In this document: piece by piece, positions 43,023 to 52,660 of the stretch
Numbering within the stretch: position 1 is the stretch's first letter
Layout of the letters: the number at the start of each line of letters is the position of its first letter
Source of the DNA: an uncultured Bacteroidales bacterium
GTDB taxonomy: Bacteria; Bacteroidota; Bacteroidia; Bacteroidales; F082
Reading direction: 5' to 3'
NCBI GenBank assembly: GCA_946408345.1
Contig: CAMJRR010000002.1
Location: 124,001 to 188,000 of the forward strand
DNA length: 64,000 bases
Translations under genes and position numbers: made by a program
The notes under the pieces: generated by a model
Told to the model about the DNA's origin: nothing
What the model saw: the letters and a program-made list of their open reading frames with translations, nothing else
Databases searched by the model: none

Positions 43023-43583
43023 AACGGTGAGGATATCTTTCGACTTCAACTCAGTGAGGTCGTCAATCTTCTTGATGTATTTGTCGGTGAGTTTCTGGAT
43101 CTCCTCTTGAAGGAGTTTCGACTCGTCTTCCGAGATTACGTCTTTTTCCAGTTTTTTGGCGTCGTCGTTGGCGTTGCGGCGAATGCCACGGATGCCCACT
43201 TTGGCTTCCTCAGCGGCGTTCTTGGTGCGTTTTACCAGCTCTTTACGGCGTTCCTCGGTCAAAGCAGGCACGCTGATTCGCAGGATTTCACCGTTGTTGA
43301 TGGGGTTGAAGCCCAAGTTGGCGTTCAAGATGGCTTTGGCGATGTTGCCGAGTGCGCTCTTGTCGAAAGGTTGCACCACAATCATGCGCGCGTCGGTGCA
43401 GCCGATGTTGGCGGTTTGTTCGATGGGCACTGTCGTGCCATAGTATTCAACCATTACGCCGTTCAGCATAGCCGGACTAGCTTTTCCGGCCCTGATGCCT
43501 TGAAATTCATGCTCCAAGTGCTTGATGGTGTTGTCCATGCTTTCAGTGGCCTCGTCTAATACAAATTGAGAATCTTCAGTCAT
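43020..43583 (-). CDS. frr: Ribosome recycling factor
   Basis: RRF releases ribosomes from mRNA after termination together with EF-G. The 187 residues form the expected three-helix bundle and beta domain, with hallmark motifs IRAGKASPAML, YYGTTVPIEQTANI and VIVQPFDKS-like VVQPFDKSA, and the C-terminal helix KYIKKIDDL. A -33/-7 promoter pair (43633-43603) lies right upstream, so it can be expressed apart from pyrH and the glycosyltransferase gene. The stop codon lies inside an AATGCTGAAT-type repeat. Confidence 0.97.
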   Translation of the reverse strand: MTEDSQFVLDEATESMDNTIKHLEHEFQGIRAGKASPAMLNGVMVEYYGTTVPIEQTANIGCTDARMIVVQPFDKSALGNIAKAILNANLGFNPINNGEILRISVPALTEERRKELVKRTKNAAEEAKVGIRGIRRNANDDAKKLEKDVISEDESKLLQEEIQKLTDKYIKKIDDLTELKSKDILTV

Positions 43584-43602
43584 AGTGGTAATAATTTTGG
43601 TG

Positions 43603-43633
43603 CAAAAGTAATTATTTTTCTTTTTCCGTTCAA
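43603..43633 (-). promoter_or_regulatory. Promoter of frr (TTG-N20-TACTTTTG)
   Basis: -7 box TACTTTTG at 43610-43603 and TTG at 43633-43631, spaced by 20 bases, close to the Bacteroidota consensus. It lies 20 bases before the frr ATG. Confidence 0.7.
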
Positions 43634-43655
43634 AAATCCTGCCATTTTTCTCGTC

Positions 43656-45548
43656 TCAGTTGAGCGGCTCATACAATCCCGTCAAAACAGGACTCTTCTT
43701 TGTGAAATAATAGCTCAACTTCGTAACAACGAGCGGCTTCTTGCCTTGGTCCCAGAGGTAAGCCTTCACGGTCTTGCCTTCAGGCGTAAAATCATCGCTG
43801 AAGATGATGGCATCGGCAACGGCATGGTCGCCAGGCAGGAAGTGTCCGTCCTCAGGTAACGAGCTGTGCCATAAGACAAGTGAGTCGGTTGCGGCATCGT
43901 GCACCTGGATGACGGTAACGCATTTGTCGACCTCGCTCTCGTTGTGGAAATTGACCACGATGCCCAAAACCTCAATGTCCTTGGGCAGTGAGTCGCATGG
44001 GATAGTGCAGGCATGACCCCATTCCTGACCTTCAATGTAACGGCAAGAATCGGTACTTAACTCTTGAAGCAAGTATTGTGAGCCTTCTATAGGGGTTTTA
44101 CTGAGGGTCAGGTAACGTGAGGTGAACCAGTCCTTCTTCTCGATGAGGTAGGGATAGTTGCCCACAGCCGTGACTTCCCAAATGGGGTTGATATAATCCG
44201 TCCAACCGAAGCCAAGCATGGGTGTGTTCTGGTGCTCATAGAGCCAGTTATTGAACTCACCCAAATTGCTATAGCGATTGTAAATGATGCGATTCTCTAC
44301 ATTAGTTTTCGCCTGATAGAATTCAGCAGCTTCTCCAATTTCTGTACGCGTGGCAAAATGAATCTTGTCGCCAAATTGTTCCTTGTCTTGCTGCATCTCA
44401 ACGGCAATCTGGTCGAAGCCTTGATGGTACATCAGGTCGTAGTGGCGACGTTCCATGATGAGTGAGGTGGTGCCGATAAAAAGAATAGCGGCTACGACCA
44501 ATGCAGTTTGCCATGGCGACAAAGTGCGAGTGCCAAACAATGAGAAGGCCACGATGATAATGAAAGGATAACTGAAAATCAGCGTGCTGTGTTGGATGAT
44601 GGGCTCGCGAAGCATGGAATAGGCAAAAGCGATGGCAAAGATGATGACAAACCATGCGATGCCAGCCCAACGCAAAGGTTGACGTTGCTCGTTACGCTTG
44701 CCGAGGAGGAAGGGCAAAAGGATGATAATGCCAGTGGCAAACATAAACAGTTGCGAGTAGTTCATCGTGTATTGGAGGAAATCGGTGAGGAAGGTGCTTT
44801 TGGGCGCATTCAGCCAACCACCGATGCTGCCACTCACGAAGAGTTGCTGGTAGAAGATGGGCAGGGTAGGAGCAAACAATACCACAGCGGCTATTCCGCT
44901 GAGCCAGTAGGCTTTGCGACGCTCCTTAGGCAAGAAGAACAAACCTGTCAGGAAGATGAGTCCCGCTTGAGCAATGGAGAAATACTGCATTAGCGAGCAT
45001 GCCCATGCCGAAAGCGCGAAGCCAACGTAGTCCTTTGTCGTCGTTTTCGTCTCGAACACGACCTTGTGCCAAAAATAGGCCATCAACAGTACGAAGAACA
45101 ATCCTGCCGAATAGGGTCGTGCCAGTTGGCTATAAAATATGGTGAACTGGCTAACGGCAAAGAAGGCAGCTGAAAGCAAGCCCACCTTGCGGTTGAACCA
45201 CTGCCTACCTATTAAATAAATAAGGTATATGGAACCGATACCCATCAGTACGAAAGGTATCTTGATCCAAAACTCGCTCCAGCCGAAGAGTTTCACCCAT
45301 CCCCAAAGAAAGAGTTGCACCCCGATGGGATGGCTGTCAGGCATTACGCCTTGTTGGATGAAGTCGTGGAAGTTGTCGAATCGGGTGCGTAGCAAGGCAC
45401 TGAACTCGTCGTGCATGAAAGGTACCTGCCCCAGCTTCCATAGCCGCAACACGGCTGCTACAGCCATAATGACCGCCAACAGGATGTAATCCATCCTTTT
45501 GTTCGGTACATTGTGGTTTTTGCGCAGATGGTTTTTTCTTGTTCTCAT
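43656..45548 (-). CDS. Membrane glycosyltransferase, GT39-like
   Basis: This polytopic membrane protein has 630 residues. The N-terminal half has about ten or more hydrophobic helices. The first loop carries the acidic MHDEFSAL segment typical of GT-C enzymes such as PMT/ArnT-like transferases, which move a sugar from a lipid phosphate carrier. The last 250 residues are soluble and probably periplasmic. The sugar and acceptor are unknown. It lies between pyrH and frr on one strand, an unexpected insertion between these housekeeping genes, with repeat-derived hairpin DNA on its upstream side. Confidence 0.82.
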   Translation of the reverse strand: MRTRKNHLRKNHNVPNKRMDYILLAVIMAVAAVLRLWKLGQVPFMHDEFSALLRTRFDNFHDFIQQGVMPDSHPIGVQLFLWGWVKLFGWSEFWIKIPFVLMGIGSIYLIYLIGRQWFNRKVGLLSAAFFAVSQFTIFYSQLARPYSAGLFFVLLMAYFWHKVVFETKTTTKDYVGFALSAWACSLMQYFSIAQAGLIFLTGLFFLPKERRKAYWLSGIAAVVLFAPTLPIFYQQLFVSGSIGGWLNAPKSTFLTDFLQYTMNYSQLFMFATGIIILLPFLLGKRNEQRQPLRWAGIAWFVIIFAIAFAYSMLREPIIQHSTLIFSYPFIIIVAFSLFGTRTLSPWQTALVVAAILFIGTTSLIMERRHYDLMYHQGFDQIAVEMQQDKEQFGDKIHFATRTEIGEAAEFYQAKTNVENRIIYNRYSNLGEFNNWLYEHQNTPMLGFGWTDYINPIWEVTAVGNYPYLIEKKDWFTSRYLTLSKTPIEGSQYLLQELSTDSCRYIEGQEWGHACTIPCDSLPKDIEVLGIVVNFHNESEVDKCVTVIQVHDAATDSLVLWHSSLPEDGHFLPGDHAVADAIIFSDDFTPEGKTVKAYLWDQGKKPLVVTKLSYYFTKKSPVLTGLYEPLN

Positions 45549-45563
45549 CTTTTTCGTCGCATT

Positions 45564-45637
45564 GCGTCATTGCGAGGAGGAACGACGAAGCAATCTAGGA
45601 TTGGCTCTCTAGACTGCTTCGTGCCTCGCAGTGACGC
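45564..45637. repeat. CGTCATTGCGAGG... palindromic repeat unit
   Basis: Nested inverted repeats: GCGTCATTGCGAGG (45564-45577) pairs with CCTCGCAGTGACGC (45624-45637), and ACGAAGCAATCTAG pairs with CTAGACTGCTTCGT. Each pairing has one G-T type mismatch. It is a 74-base cruciform-like unit between the glycosyltransferase gene and pyrH. Confidence 0.8.
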
Positions 45638-45657
45638 GAAGCGTGTTCGATACGGGT

Positions 45658-46365
45658 TTATTTAGTGACTAAAGTGCCTATGTTCTCGCCGCGCAAGACT
45701 TTCATCAGATTGCCGCGCGTATTCATGTCGAAGACGTACATCGGCATGTCGTTTTCCTTGCACATGGTGAAGGCGGTCATATCCATCACCTTTAGGTTGC
45801 GTTGGTAGGCCTCGTCGTAGGTGATGTGTTCGAACTTGGTGGCCGTCGGGTCTTTCTCTGGGTCGGCGGTGTAGATGCCATCCACGCGGGTGCCTTTCAG
45901 GATGATGTCGGCCTTGATTTCGACGGCGCGTAATGCGGAACCTGTGTCGGTGGTGAAGAAGGGGTTGCCTGTGCCGGCACCCATCACCACGATGTGGCCT
46001 TCCTCAAGCAGGCGAATGGCCTTGGCACTGCTCATCGTGTCGGCGATGCGGTCGATGTAGAGACCAGCAAGCAGGGTGGCTTTCTGCCCTTTGCTCTGCA
46101 AAGTCGATTGCATGGCCATCGAGTTGATGACGGTGGCAAGCATGCCCATATAGTCGCCTTGGATACGGTCCATGCCCTTCGAGGCCCCTTGCAGGCCACG
46201 GTAAATATTGCCGCCGCCGATGACGATGCCGATCTGCACGCCGGCCTTTGCAGCTTCAATGATTTCGTCGGCATAGTCGTTCAGTCTTTGCGGATCGATG
46301 CCGTATTGCTGGCTGCCCATCAGGGCCTCGCCGCTAAGTTTCAGTAGAACTCTGTTGTATTTCAT
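45658..46365 (-). CDS. pyrH: UMP kinase
   Basis: PyrH phosphorylates UMP to UDP for RNA and sugar nucleotides. The amino-acid-kinase fold shows KLSGEALMG at the start, GIVIGGGNIYRG for the nucleotide site, and the segments GTGNPFFTTDTGSALRA and KATKVDGIY-like KGTRVDGIYTADP. The 235 residues match the family. In many bacteria pyrH is directly followed by frr; here a GT39-like gene and a hairpin repeat lie between them. The identity is firm. Confidence 0.97.
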   Translation of the reverse strand: MKYNRVLLKLSGEALMGSQQYGIDPQRLNDYADEIIEAAKAGVQIGIVIGGGNIYRGLQGASKGMDRIQGDYMGMLATVINSMAMQSTLQSKGQKATLLAGLYIDRIADTMSSAKAIRLLEEGHIVVMGAGTGNPFFTTDTGSALRAVEIKADIILKGTRVDGIYTADPEKDPTATKFEHITYDEAYQRNLKVMDMTAFTMCKENDMPMYVFDMNTRGNLMKVLRGENIGTLVTK

Positions 46366-46373
46366 ATTCTTGG

Positions 46374-46407
46374 AATTAAAAATTTAAAATTCAAAAATTT
46401 AAAATTA
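46374..46407. repeat. AATTTAAAATTCAAAAATTTAAAATT phrase repeat
   Basis: A/T-rich phrase between pyrH and the T9SS gene; the stop codon of the T9SS gene (46405-46407) is its end. Similar phrases occur near 18,250, 37,285 and 52,376. Confidence 0.6.
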
Positions 46408-48957
46408 GTATTTGAAAACTTTTACAGTTTTTCCTTCGGCTGCTTTAATGAAGTAGACACCTGTCGAAAGGGAAGAGAGATCCATCAAGTTGCCTCCGAC
46501 ATTGATTTGTGTTTTTATAAGTGCTTGTCCTGTAGTGTTATATATGGTAATTGTACTTTGGATAGCAGTTTCAATTGTTATCGTTGAATGGGTGCTGGTT
46601 GGATAAACGTGAAATAGGGTCTGTTCTTGGTCGATAAGTCCTTCGGAGGTTTCTACAACGACAGGACCTACTTGCACGGACTCGCCTTCTGGATAGATTG
46701 CTGAAAGTGTATAGCGGTGACTGCCCGAAGAGAGATTGTAGTCGAAGTATTCCAATTCGGTGACATTAGCCAAAAATGCGTCGTCGCGATAGAGCTTGTA
46801 TCCTGTTGGTGCGCCTTCGATGGGTAGGTCCCAGCTCAGTTTGACATTGTCGTTGCCAAACACCTCTGCGGTGAAGTTGGTGGGCGGATAGAGGATGGCG
46901 ACTTCAGCATATTTCATGCAAGAGGCAAGGCCTTGTAAACCGTCATCGGAATAGGCAACATAGAGAGCTCCGTTGTCGGCAATAACGCAAGGGTCATCGA
47001 TGGGGCCTTCCGAGATGAGACTTGGCCCAACATAGCTCCATTCGCCATCGTATTGCAATACACTCAGGTAGTTCGACTGTCCATCGTTAATGAATGCCAC
47101 CGTAAACTTGCCTTCGTTGAAGCAAGTACTGAGTTCCGACACGGCTCCTTCGGCAAGGTTGTCGCCAAGGCTCTCAAAATCGTTGCCGTTGAAACGAGCA
47201 GCCCTGAGTTGGTAGGAAGGATAGGCGCAGTAGGCGAGGTAGGGCATACCACTTTCATCGAGTGCCATGCTTTGGTAGAAGTAAATGTTGTCAATGCCGC
47301 TGCCCACAGATATCCATTCGCCATTTTCGAATTTTCTGACTTTTAGGAGGTTGTTGGCCATATAGTCAGCATAGCCGATGTAAGGTGTGTTGTTGCTGTC
47401 GAAAACTAAGCTTTGATGGCAAGCATATTCTGTGTCTGGTGCGTAAATGCCTGTGCCGTTCACCGGTGTCCAACTGTCGTTCTCCAATTTAAAGACAACA
47501 CCTTTGTAGTTTTGCGATATGTCGCGTGCGACAAGGTAAGGTAGGTCGTTGTTGTCGAGAACGATATGTGTTTCCACACTGCTAAAGGCACTGCCCACGT
47601 TAGTCCATTGGCTACCATCCCATTTAAAGGCATATCCAGTGTCGCTTTGGTTGGAATAAGCCACATAAACGTCGCCATTGGAAGACACATCTATGCCGCC
47701 TTCCGAAACCGAGCAGGAAGTGTTGATATTTCCCATCTGTTCCCAAGTGTCAGCACCAGGAGCGTTTTTGTATAGTACAGGTGTATTACTTTGGTTTCCA
47801 AAAACATACAAGTTACCTTCGTTGTCCTTTTTTATACCAAACACTTGGAAAGAGTTTTGAGAGAAGCCGCGAGGTCCTACATATTCCCAGCTACCACTGA
47901 GGGGTTCATCGACAATGATGGTGAACTCCTGGATGGTACTATGGAGGCATTCCGATAATTCCAAGCGTACTTCATAGCTCCCTGGTTGGTCAGGAATACC
48001 ATAAAGGCATGCTGATTCTCCGTCGTATTGCTCTAATGCTAGCCAACTCGGCCCTTGTAAAATGCTGATGTTGACATAATCGCTTGGGTCGGGGTCATGG
48101 AAGTATACATTGTAAAGGTAATTGAGGTTGGCGTAGGCCTCGGTTTTTGGCGTCGAGGTGAACAAGGGCGCAGCAGTCTCGTCGCCATTGAGATAGGGAC
48201 TCTTCACGGCATTTTCCACGGTACCGTCAGGAGCGATGAGCAATCCGATGACGCGGACATAGTTGTAATCCCAGTTTTCATCCAAAGTGCAAGTAAACTC
48301 ATAATTGGTCGACTGTGAAGCTTGTAAAGAAGAAGGGAAGGACCCAGGAACACCATCATAGTCGCAAAGCAGTTGTCGCCCTACATGGTCGTAAGCAATA
48401 CGCTCGGCAGGGATGGGGTTGGGTAGGTTTTCATATCCGCCCATAGGACCATGCCCACCACCGCTGTAAGAGTTGGTCTGATTGTAAGAAGGAGCTGGAC
48501 CTGTCACGCCGTCTTCGGTGAGGATGGCTGCGAAACGGTAATCACCACTCATGTTTTCCAATGCCATGGCTCCAACGGTGGCATTCAGTTGTCGGGTTTC
48601 AGGGTCGAAATTGAGGTTGATTCCCATGTTGACTTTTGAAGGTATTTGGATCTCCTGTTCCACTTTTTGGAACCAATTTTGTGTTTCTTGTGCAAGGAAA
48701 TGACGGCCTATATTGGCAGAAGGAGCACCAAGGAGTCCAGAGGCATTGTAGTAGGTCTCATCTTCCATCGGGTCACTGCAATGGATGGCAACGAAAATGA
48801 CATTGTCGTAAGTTCCGCAAAGCGAGTCACCATAATAGATTCCTCGTGGGCACCATTGGCACCAGGTGCCGGTTAGTTCCTCGACGAGGACGTTCTTTTG
48901 TGCAAAGCCGATGCTGAAGGTGAATAGCAGCATTGAAGTGAAGAATAGCTTTTTCAT
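46405..48957 (-). CDS. Omp28-like, T9SS-secreted protein with a propeller-like middle
   Basis: This is an 850-residue exported protein. The signal peptide (MKKLFFTSMLLFTFSIGFAQ) is followed by a thioredoxin-like Omp28-related domain with CQWCPRG, a CxxC motif (about 20-260). The middle (about 360-680) has repeating blades (KWDGSQWTNVG, ENGEWISVGSG) that look like a beta-propeller. Near the end a fibronectin-like domain (PPTNFTAEV) precedes a type IX sorting domain ending EGKTVKVFKY. The final product is probably surface-attached. The CxxC suggests redox or metal function; no substrate is known. Confidence 0.85.
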   Translation of the reverse strand: MKKLFFTSMLLFTFSIGFAQKNVLVEELTGTWCQWCPRGIYYGDSLCGTYDNVIFVAIHCSDPMEDETYYNASGLLGAPSANIGRHFLAQETQNWFQKVEQEIQIPSKVNMGINLNFDPETRQLNATVGAMALENMSGDYRFAAILTEDGVTGPAPSYNQTNSYSGGGHGPMGGYENLPNPIPAERIAYDHVGRQLLCDYDGVPGSFPSSLQASQSTNYEFTCTLDENWDYNYVRVIGLLIAPDGTVENAVKSPYLNGDETAAPLFTSTPKTEAYANLNYLYNVYFHDPDPSDYVNISILQGPSWLALEQYDGESACLYGIPDQPGSYEVRLELSECLHSTIQEFTIIVDEPLSGSWEYVGPRGFSQNSFQVFGIKKDNEGNLYVFGNQSNTPVLYKNAPGADTWEQMGNINTSCSVSEGGIDVSSNGDVYVAYSNQSDTGYAFKWDGSQWTNVGSAFSSVETHIVLDNNDLPYLVARDISQNYKGVVFKLENDSWTPVNGTGIYAPDTEYACHQSLVFDSNNTPYIGYADYMANNLLKVRKFENGEWISVGSGIDNIYFYQSMALDESGMPYLAYCAYPSYQLRAARFNGNDFESLGDNLAEGAVSELSTCFNEGKFTVAFINDGQSNYLSVLQYDGEWSYVGPSLISEGPIDDPCVIADNGALYVAYSDDGLQGLASCMKYAEVAILYPPTNFTAEVFGNDNVKLSWDLPIEGAPTGYKLYRDDAFLANVTELEYFDYNLSSGSHRYTLSAIYPEGESVQVGPVVVETSEGLIDQEQTLFHVYPTSTHSTITIETAIQSTITIYNTTGQALIKTQINVGGNLMDLSSLSTGVYFIKAAEGKTVKVFKY

Positions 48958-48980
48958 GATAGGATGGTTTTATTTGCTCG

Positions 48981-49012
48981 CAAAAATAGCATTTTTTATA
49001 ATGCTTAAACAA
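48981..49012 (-). promoter_or_regulatory. Promoter of the Omp28-like T9SS gene
   Basis: -7 box TATTTTTG at 48988-48981 with TTG at 49012-49010, spaced by 21 bases. The upstream end abuts the secA terminator. Confidence 0.6.
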
Positions 49013-49013
49013 A

Positions 49014-49044
49014 ACGAGCGGAATTAAACCCTAATTCCGCTCGT
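49014..49044. terminator. Terminator of secA (bidirectional hairpin)
   Basis: A perfect 13-bp stem pairs ACGAGCGGAATTA (49014-49026) with TAATTCCGCTCGT (49032-49044) around a 5-base loop. On the minus strand it is followed by TTTGTTT. It lies 20 bases after the secA stop. Confidence 0.85.
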
Positions 49045-49063
49045 GTTTTATAATGATGGAAAC

Positions 49064-52000
49064 TTACTCGGCAGCCTCAAGCCTTCCGTGGCAGTTCTTG
49101 TACTTCTTGCCGCTTCCGCAGGGGCAGGGATCGTTGCGCCCTACCTTCACTTCTTTGCGAATGGGCTGCGTGACTTGCTTCTGCTGCGTGTCGCTGTGCG
49201 ATTGCGCCAGCAGGTCTTGACGCTGTTCACGGATCTTCGACTTGTCGATGCCTTGCGGACCACGCGACTCGCGCACGGCGTTCGGGTCTTGTGTCGGGAT
49301 GTCGGCACGCATCAGGAAGGAGATGACGTCTTCGTTGATGTTCTCCAACATGGCCTTGAACAGGTTGAACGACTCGAGCTTGTAAATGACCAACGGGTCT
49401 TTCTGCTCGTAGGAAGCGTTCTGCACCGATTCCTTTAAGTCATCGAGTTCGCGGAGGTGCTCCTTCCATGCGTTGTCGATGAGTCCGAGGGTGATGCTCT
49501 TCTCAATGCAGAGGTTCACCTCGCGTGCACCGTTCTCAACAGCCTTTTTCAGGTTGACGATGACGTTCATACCACGTTTGCCGTCGGTAATCGGGATGGC
49601 GATGTTCTCAAAGTGGGTCTGGTTCTCGTACACGTTCTTGATGACAGGCAAGGTCTTCTCGCCGATGATACGGGCTTTGTCACGATAGTGCTCAAGGGCA
49701 GCATCAAACAATTTCTCAGCCAGCTCCTTGGTTTTCATCCTGTCGAATTCCTCTTCCGAGAAGGGGGCATCGATGCCCATGGTGGAGAGCAGCTCCAACT
49801 TGAAGCCTTCATAGTCCTTAGCGTCTTGATATTCTTCAATCAGTTTCTCGCCAAAGTCGAACATCATGTTGTTGAGGTCAATGGAGAGTCGTTCGCCAAA
49901 CAAGGCGTGACGGCGTTTCTTGTAGATGACTTCGCGTTGGGCGTTCATCACGTCGTCATATTCGAGCAAGTGCTTACGTACGCCGAAGTGGTTCTCTTCG
50001 ACTTTCTTCTGTGCTTTCTCGATCTGTTTGGTGATCATCGGGTGTTGGATGACTTCGCCTTCCTGCAAGCCCATGCGGTCCATGATGCCTGCAATACGCT
50101 CGGAGCCGAACATGCGCATCAGGTTGTCTTCCAACGAGACGTAGAACTGAGAGCTACCTGGGTCGCCTTGACGTCCGGAACGACCACGCAACTGACGGTC
50201 GACACGACGTGACTCGTGGCGTTCGGTGCCGATGATGGCCAGACCGCCGGCTTCCTTGACGCCAGGGCCTAACTTGATATCGGTACCACGACCAGCCATG
50301 TTGGTGGCGATGGTCACGGTGCCTGCCTGACCGGCTTCCTTCACGATCTGTGCTTCCTTGAAGTGCAGCTTGGCGTTCAACACGTTGTGCGGGATGTTCT
50401 TACGCGTCAGCATACGGCTGAGCAACTCGGAGACTTCCACCGAGGTGGTACCCACCAGCACGGGACGGCCTGCATCGACCAATCTTTGGATTTCGTCGAT
50501 GACGGCGTTGTATTTCTCGCGCTTGGTCTTGTAGATCATGTCCTCTTGGTCGATACGGGCGATGGGGCGGTTGGTCGGGATGACGACCACGTCGAGTTTG
50601 TAGATGTCCCAGAACTCGCCTGCTTCCGTCTCAGCGGTACCGGTCATACCAGCCAGCTTGTGGTACATACGGAAGTAGTTCTGCAAGGTGATGGTGGCGT
50701 AGGTCTGCGTGGCGGCTTCCACCTTCACGTTTTCCTTGGCCTCCACGGCTTGGTGCAGGCCGTCGCTCCAACGGCGGCCCTCCATGATACGGCCCGTCTG
50801 TTCGTCCACAATCTTGACTTTGTTGTCGATGATGACGTAGTCGACATCTTTCTCAAACAAGGTGTAGGCTTTCAACAGTTGCTGCACGGTGTGCAAACGT
50901 TCCGACTTCTCGGCGAAGTTACGCATCAGCTCGGCTTTGCGCAGCACTTTCTCATCATTGGTCAGGTTGGAGTGCTCCAGTTCGGCCACCTCACTACCTA
51001 CATCAGGGATGATGAAGAACTCTGGGTCGTTGTAGGCAAGCGCAAGTTGCTCGCTGCCCTTGTCGGTGAGGACAACGGTATTCAGTTTCTCATCGATGAC
51101 AAAGTAGAGCTCGTCGTCGATGATGTGCATGTTCTCGTTACGGTTTTGCATATAGAAGCCCTCGGTCTTTTGCAGCAGGCTCTTCATGCCTTCCTCGCTG
51201 AGGAACTTGATGAGAGCGTTGTTCTTGGGCAGACCACGATAGGCGCGGAAAAGTTGGTCAGCGCCGTGCTTCTTTTCGTCTTCCGTAGCATTGGGGTCGG
51301 TGAGGATCTTCTTTGCTTCGGCTAAAATTGAGGTCACATAACGCTTTTGGGCTTCGTACAGTTTGACGACATCGGGCTTCAGCTGGTCGAATTCCTGTTG
51401 GTCGCCGCGTGGCGTGGGACCGCTGATAATCAAAGGCGTACGGGCATCGTCAATCAACACGGAGTCGACCTCGTCGACGATGGCGTAGTGATGTTTGCGT
51501 TGCACCAACTCTTCGGGGTTGCCTGTCATGTTGTCACGCAGGTAGTCAAAACCGAACTCGTTGTTGGTACCATAGGTGATGTCGCAGTTATAGGCGCGGC
51601 GACGTGCGGCGGAGTTGGGCTCGTGCTTGTCGATGCAGTCGACGGTTAGGCCGAGGAATTCATACATCGCGCCCATCCATTCGGAGTCACGCTTGGCTAG
51701 GTAGTCGTTCACGGTGACGACGTGGACACCTTTGCCGGCTAGGGCGTTCAGGTAGACGGGTAGGGTAGCCACGAGGGTCTTACCTTCACCAGTGGCCATT
51801 TCAGCGATTTTGCCTTGGTGCAGCACGATACCGCCTATGATTTGGCAGTTGTAGTGCACCATGTCCCAAGTCACCATGTTACCGCCAGCCATCCAGCTGT
51901 TCTTGTAGTAGGCCTTGTCGCCCACGATGGTAACATGTTCGTATTTGGCAGCTAATTCGCGGTCGAGGTCGGTGGCAGTCACCTCTACGGTCTCGTGCTC

Positions 52001-52366
52001 GCAGAAATATTTGGCGGCGGCTTTCACCACGGAAAATGCCTCGGGAAGGATCTCGTTCAATGCCTCCTCGATATGGTCAAGTTCTTGCTTTTCAAGCTTG
52101 TCGATTTGGTTGTAGAGTTTCTCCTTCTCGTCGGGCTCCATGTCGAAGTTGGCTTCGGCCTTGGCTTTCAGTTCGGCGATTTCGGCAACCTCGACGGCGG
52201 TCTTGTTCTTGATGTATTCCTTGAATTCTTGTGTCTTGTGTCTCAGGCTGTCGATGTCGAGTTTCACAATTTGCTCGTATGCCTTGAGTGTCTTTTGGAG
52301 TATAGGCTCTAGGGCCTTATTGTCGCGAGAGGCCTTATCGCCAAAGAGTTTCTTTAGAAATCCCAT
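49064..52366 (-). CDS. secA: Preprotein translocase ATPase SecA
   Basis: SecA drives protein export through SecYEG. The DEAD-type motor motifs are intact, including the GEGKTLVA Walker A and the [15 protein letters not shown] segment (Walker B). The C-terminal zinc-binding tail [17 protein letters not shown] is present. At 1100 residues it is longer than the about 900 of E. coli, as usual in Bacteroidota, which carry insertions around the motor. It has its own -7 box at 52445-52438 and a terminator downstream. Two long plus-strand frames inside it are shadows. Confidence 0.98.
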   Translation of the reverse strand: MGFLKKLFGDKASRDNKALEPILQKTLKAYEQIVKLDIDSLRHKTQEFKEYIKNKTAVEVAEIAELKAKAEANFDMEPDEKEKLYNQIDKLEKQELDHIEEALNEILPEAFSVVKAAAKYFCEHETVEVTATDLDRELAAKYEHVTIVGDKAYYKNSWMAGGNMVTWDMVHYNCQIIGGIVLHQGKIAEMATGEGKTLVATLPVYLNALAGKGVHVVTVNDYLAKRDSEWMGAMYEFLGLTVDCIDKHEPNSAARRRAYNCDITYGTNNEFGFDYLRDNMTGNPEELVQRKHHYAIVDEVDSVLIDDARTPLIISGPTPRGDQQEFDQLKPDVVKLYEAQKRYVTSILAEAKKILTDPNATEDEKKHGADQLFRAYRGLPKNNALIKFLSEEGMKSLLQKTEGFYMQNRNENMHIIDDELYFVIDEKLNTVVLTDKGSEQLALAYNDPEFFIIPDVGSEVAELEHSNLTNDEKVLRKAELMRNFAEKSERLHTVQQLLKAYTLFEKDVDYVIIDNKVKIVDEQTGRIMEGRRWSDGLHQAVEAKENVKVEAATQTYATITLQNYFRMYHKLAGMTGTAETEAGEFWDIYKLDVVVIPTNRPIARIDQEDMIYKTKREKYNAVIDEIQRLVDAGRPVLVGTTSVEVSELLSRMLTRKNIPHNVLNAKLHFKEAQIVKEAGQAGTVTIATNMAGRGTDIKLGPGVKEAGGLAIIGTERHESRRVDRQLRGRSGRQGDPGSSQFYVSLEDNLMRMFGSERIAGIMDRMGLQEGEVIQHPMITKQIEKAQKKVEENHFGVRKHLLEYDDVMNAQREVIYKKRRHALFGERLSIDLNNMMFDFGEKLIEEYQDAKDYEGFKLELLSTMGIDAPFSEEEFDRMKTKELAEKLFDAALEHYRDKARIIGEKTLPVIKNVYENQTHFENIAIPITDGKRGMNVIVNLKKAVENGAREVNLCIEKSITLGLIDNAWKEHLRELDDLKESVQNASYEQKDPLVIYKLESFNLFKAMLENINEDVISFLMRADIPTQDPNAVRESRGPQGIDKSKIREQRQDLLAQSHSDTQQKQVTQPIRKEVKVGRNDPCPCGSGKKYKNCHGRLEAAE

Positions 52367-52375
52367 TTATTCAGT

Positions 52376-52408
52376 GATTTAAAATTCAAAATTTAAGATT
52401 TAAAATGC
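52376..52408. repeat. GATTTAAAATTCAAAATTTAAG phrase repeat before secA
   Basis: A/T-rich phrase of the AATTCAAAATTT type directly upstream of the secA start, in the leader between the -7 box and the ATG. Confidence 0.55.
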
Positions 52409-52437
52409 AATGGTTTGCGTCAAGCGCAAAATTCGTG

Positions 52438-52445
52438 CAAAGGTA
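52438..52445 (-). promoter_or_regulatory. Bacteroidota -7 box (TACCTTTG) for secA
   Basis: Minus-strand TAnnTTTG match 71 bases before the secA ATG. No clear -33 element at the usual distance. Confidence 0.55.
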
Positions 52446-52607
52446 GTGTTTTTTCGTGAATTGTCGGAAAAATGTGCCAAAAAGGCAGAAAAACAGCTTT
52501 TTTAAACCCAACAAAGTAAACCATGCCATGTGCTATGTAAAAACTCCGATTTTATGCAATAAATATGCTGTACTGCATAAAAAAGTATATTTTTTGTGCA
52601 ATATAAG

Positions 52608-52637
52608 TTGAAAATTGAATAAAAAGTCGTATTTTTG
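52608..52637 (+). promoter_or_regulatory. Promoter of the DUF4143-type ATPase gene
   Basis: TTG at 52608-52610, 19-base spacer, then TATTTTTG at 52630-52637, an exact fit to the Bacteroidota -33/-7 pattern. A TTTATGCA/TGCATAAA inverted repeat (52551-52558 with 52574-52581) lies just upstream and could be an operator. Confidence 0.75.
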
Positions 52638-52660
52638 TCAGCGAAATTAGATGAAAGGAC

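Noticed and set aside
49457..51325. Two plus-strand frames of 251 and 320 codons
   Set aside because: Both lie inside secA on the other strand and show no domain.
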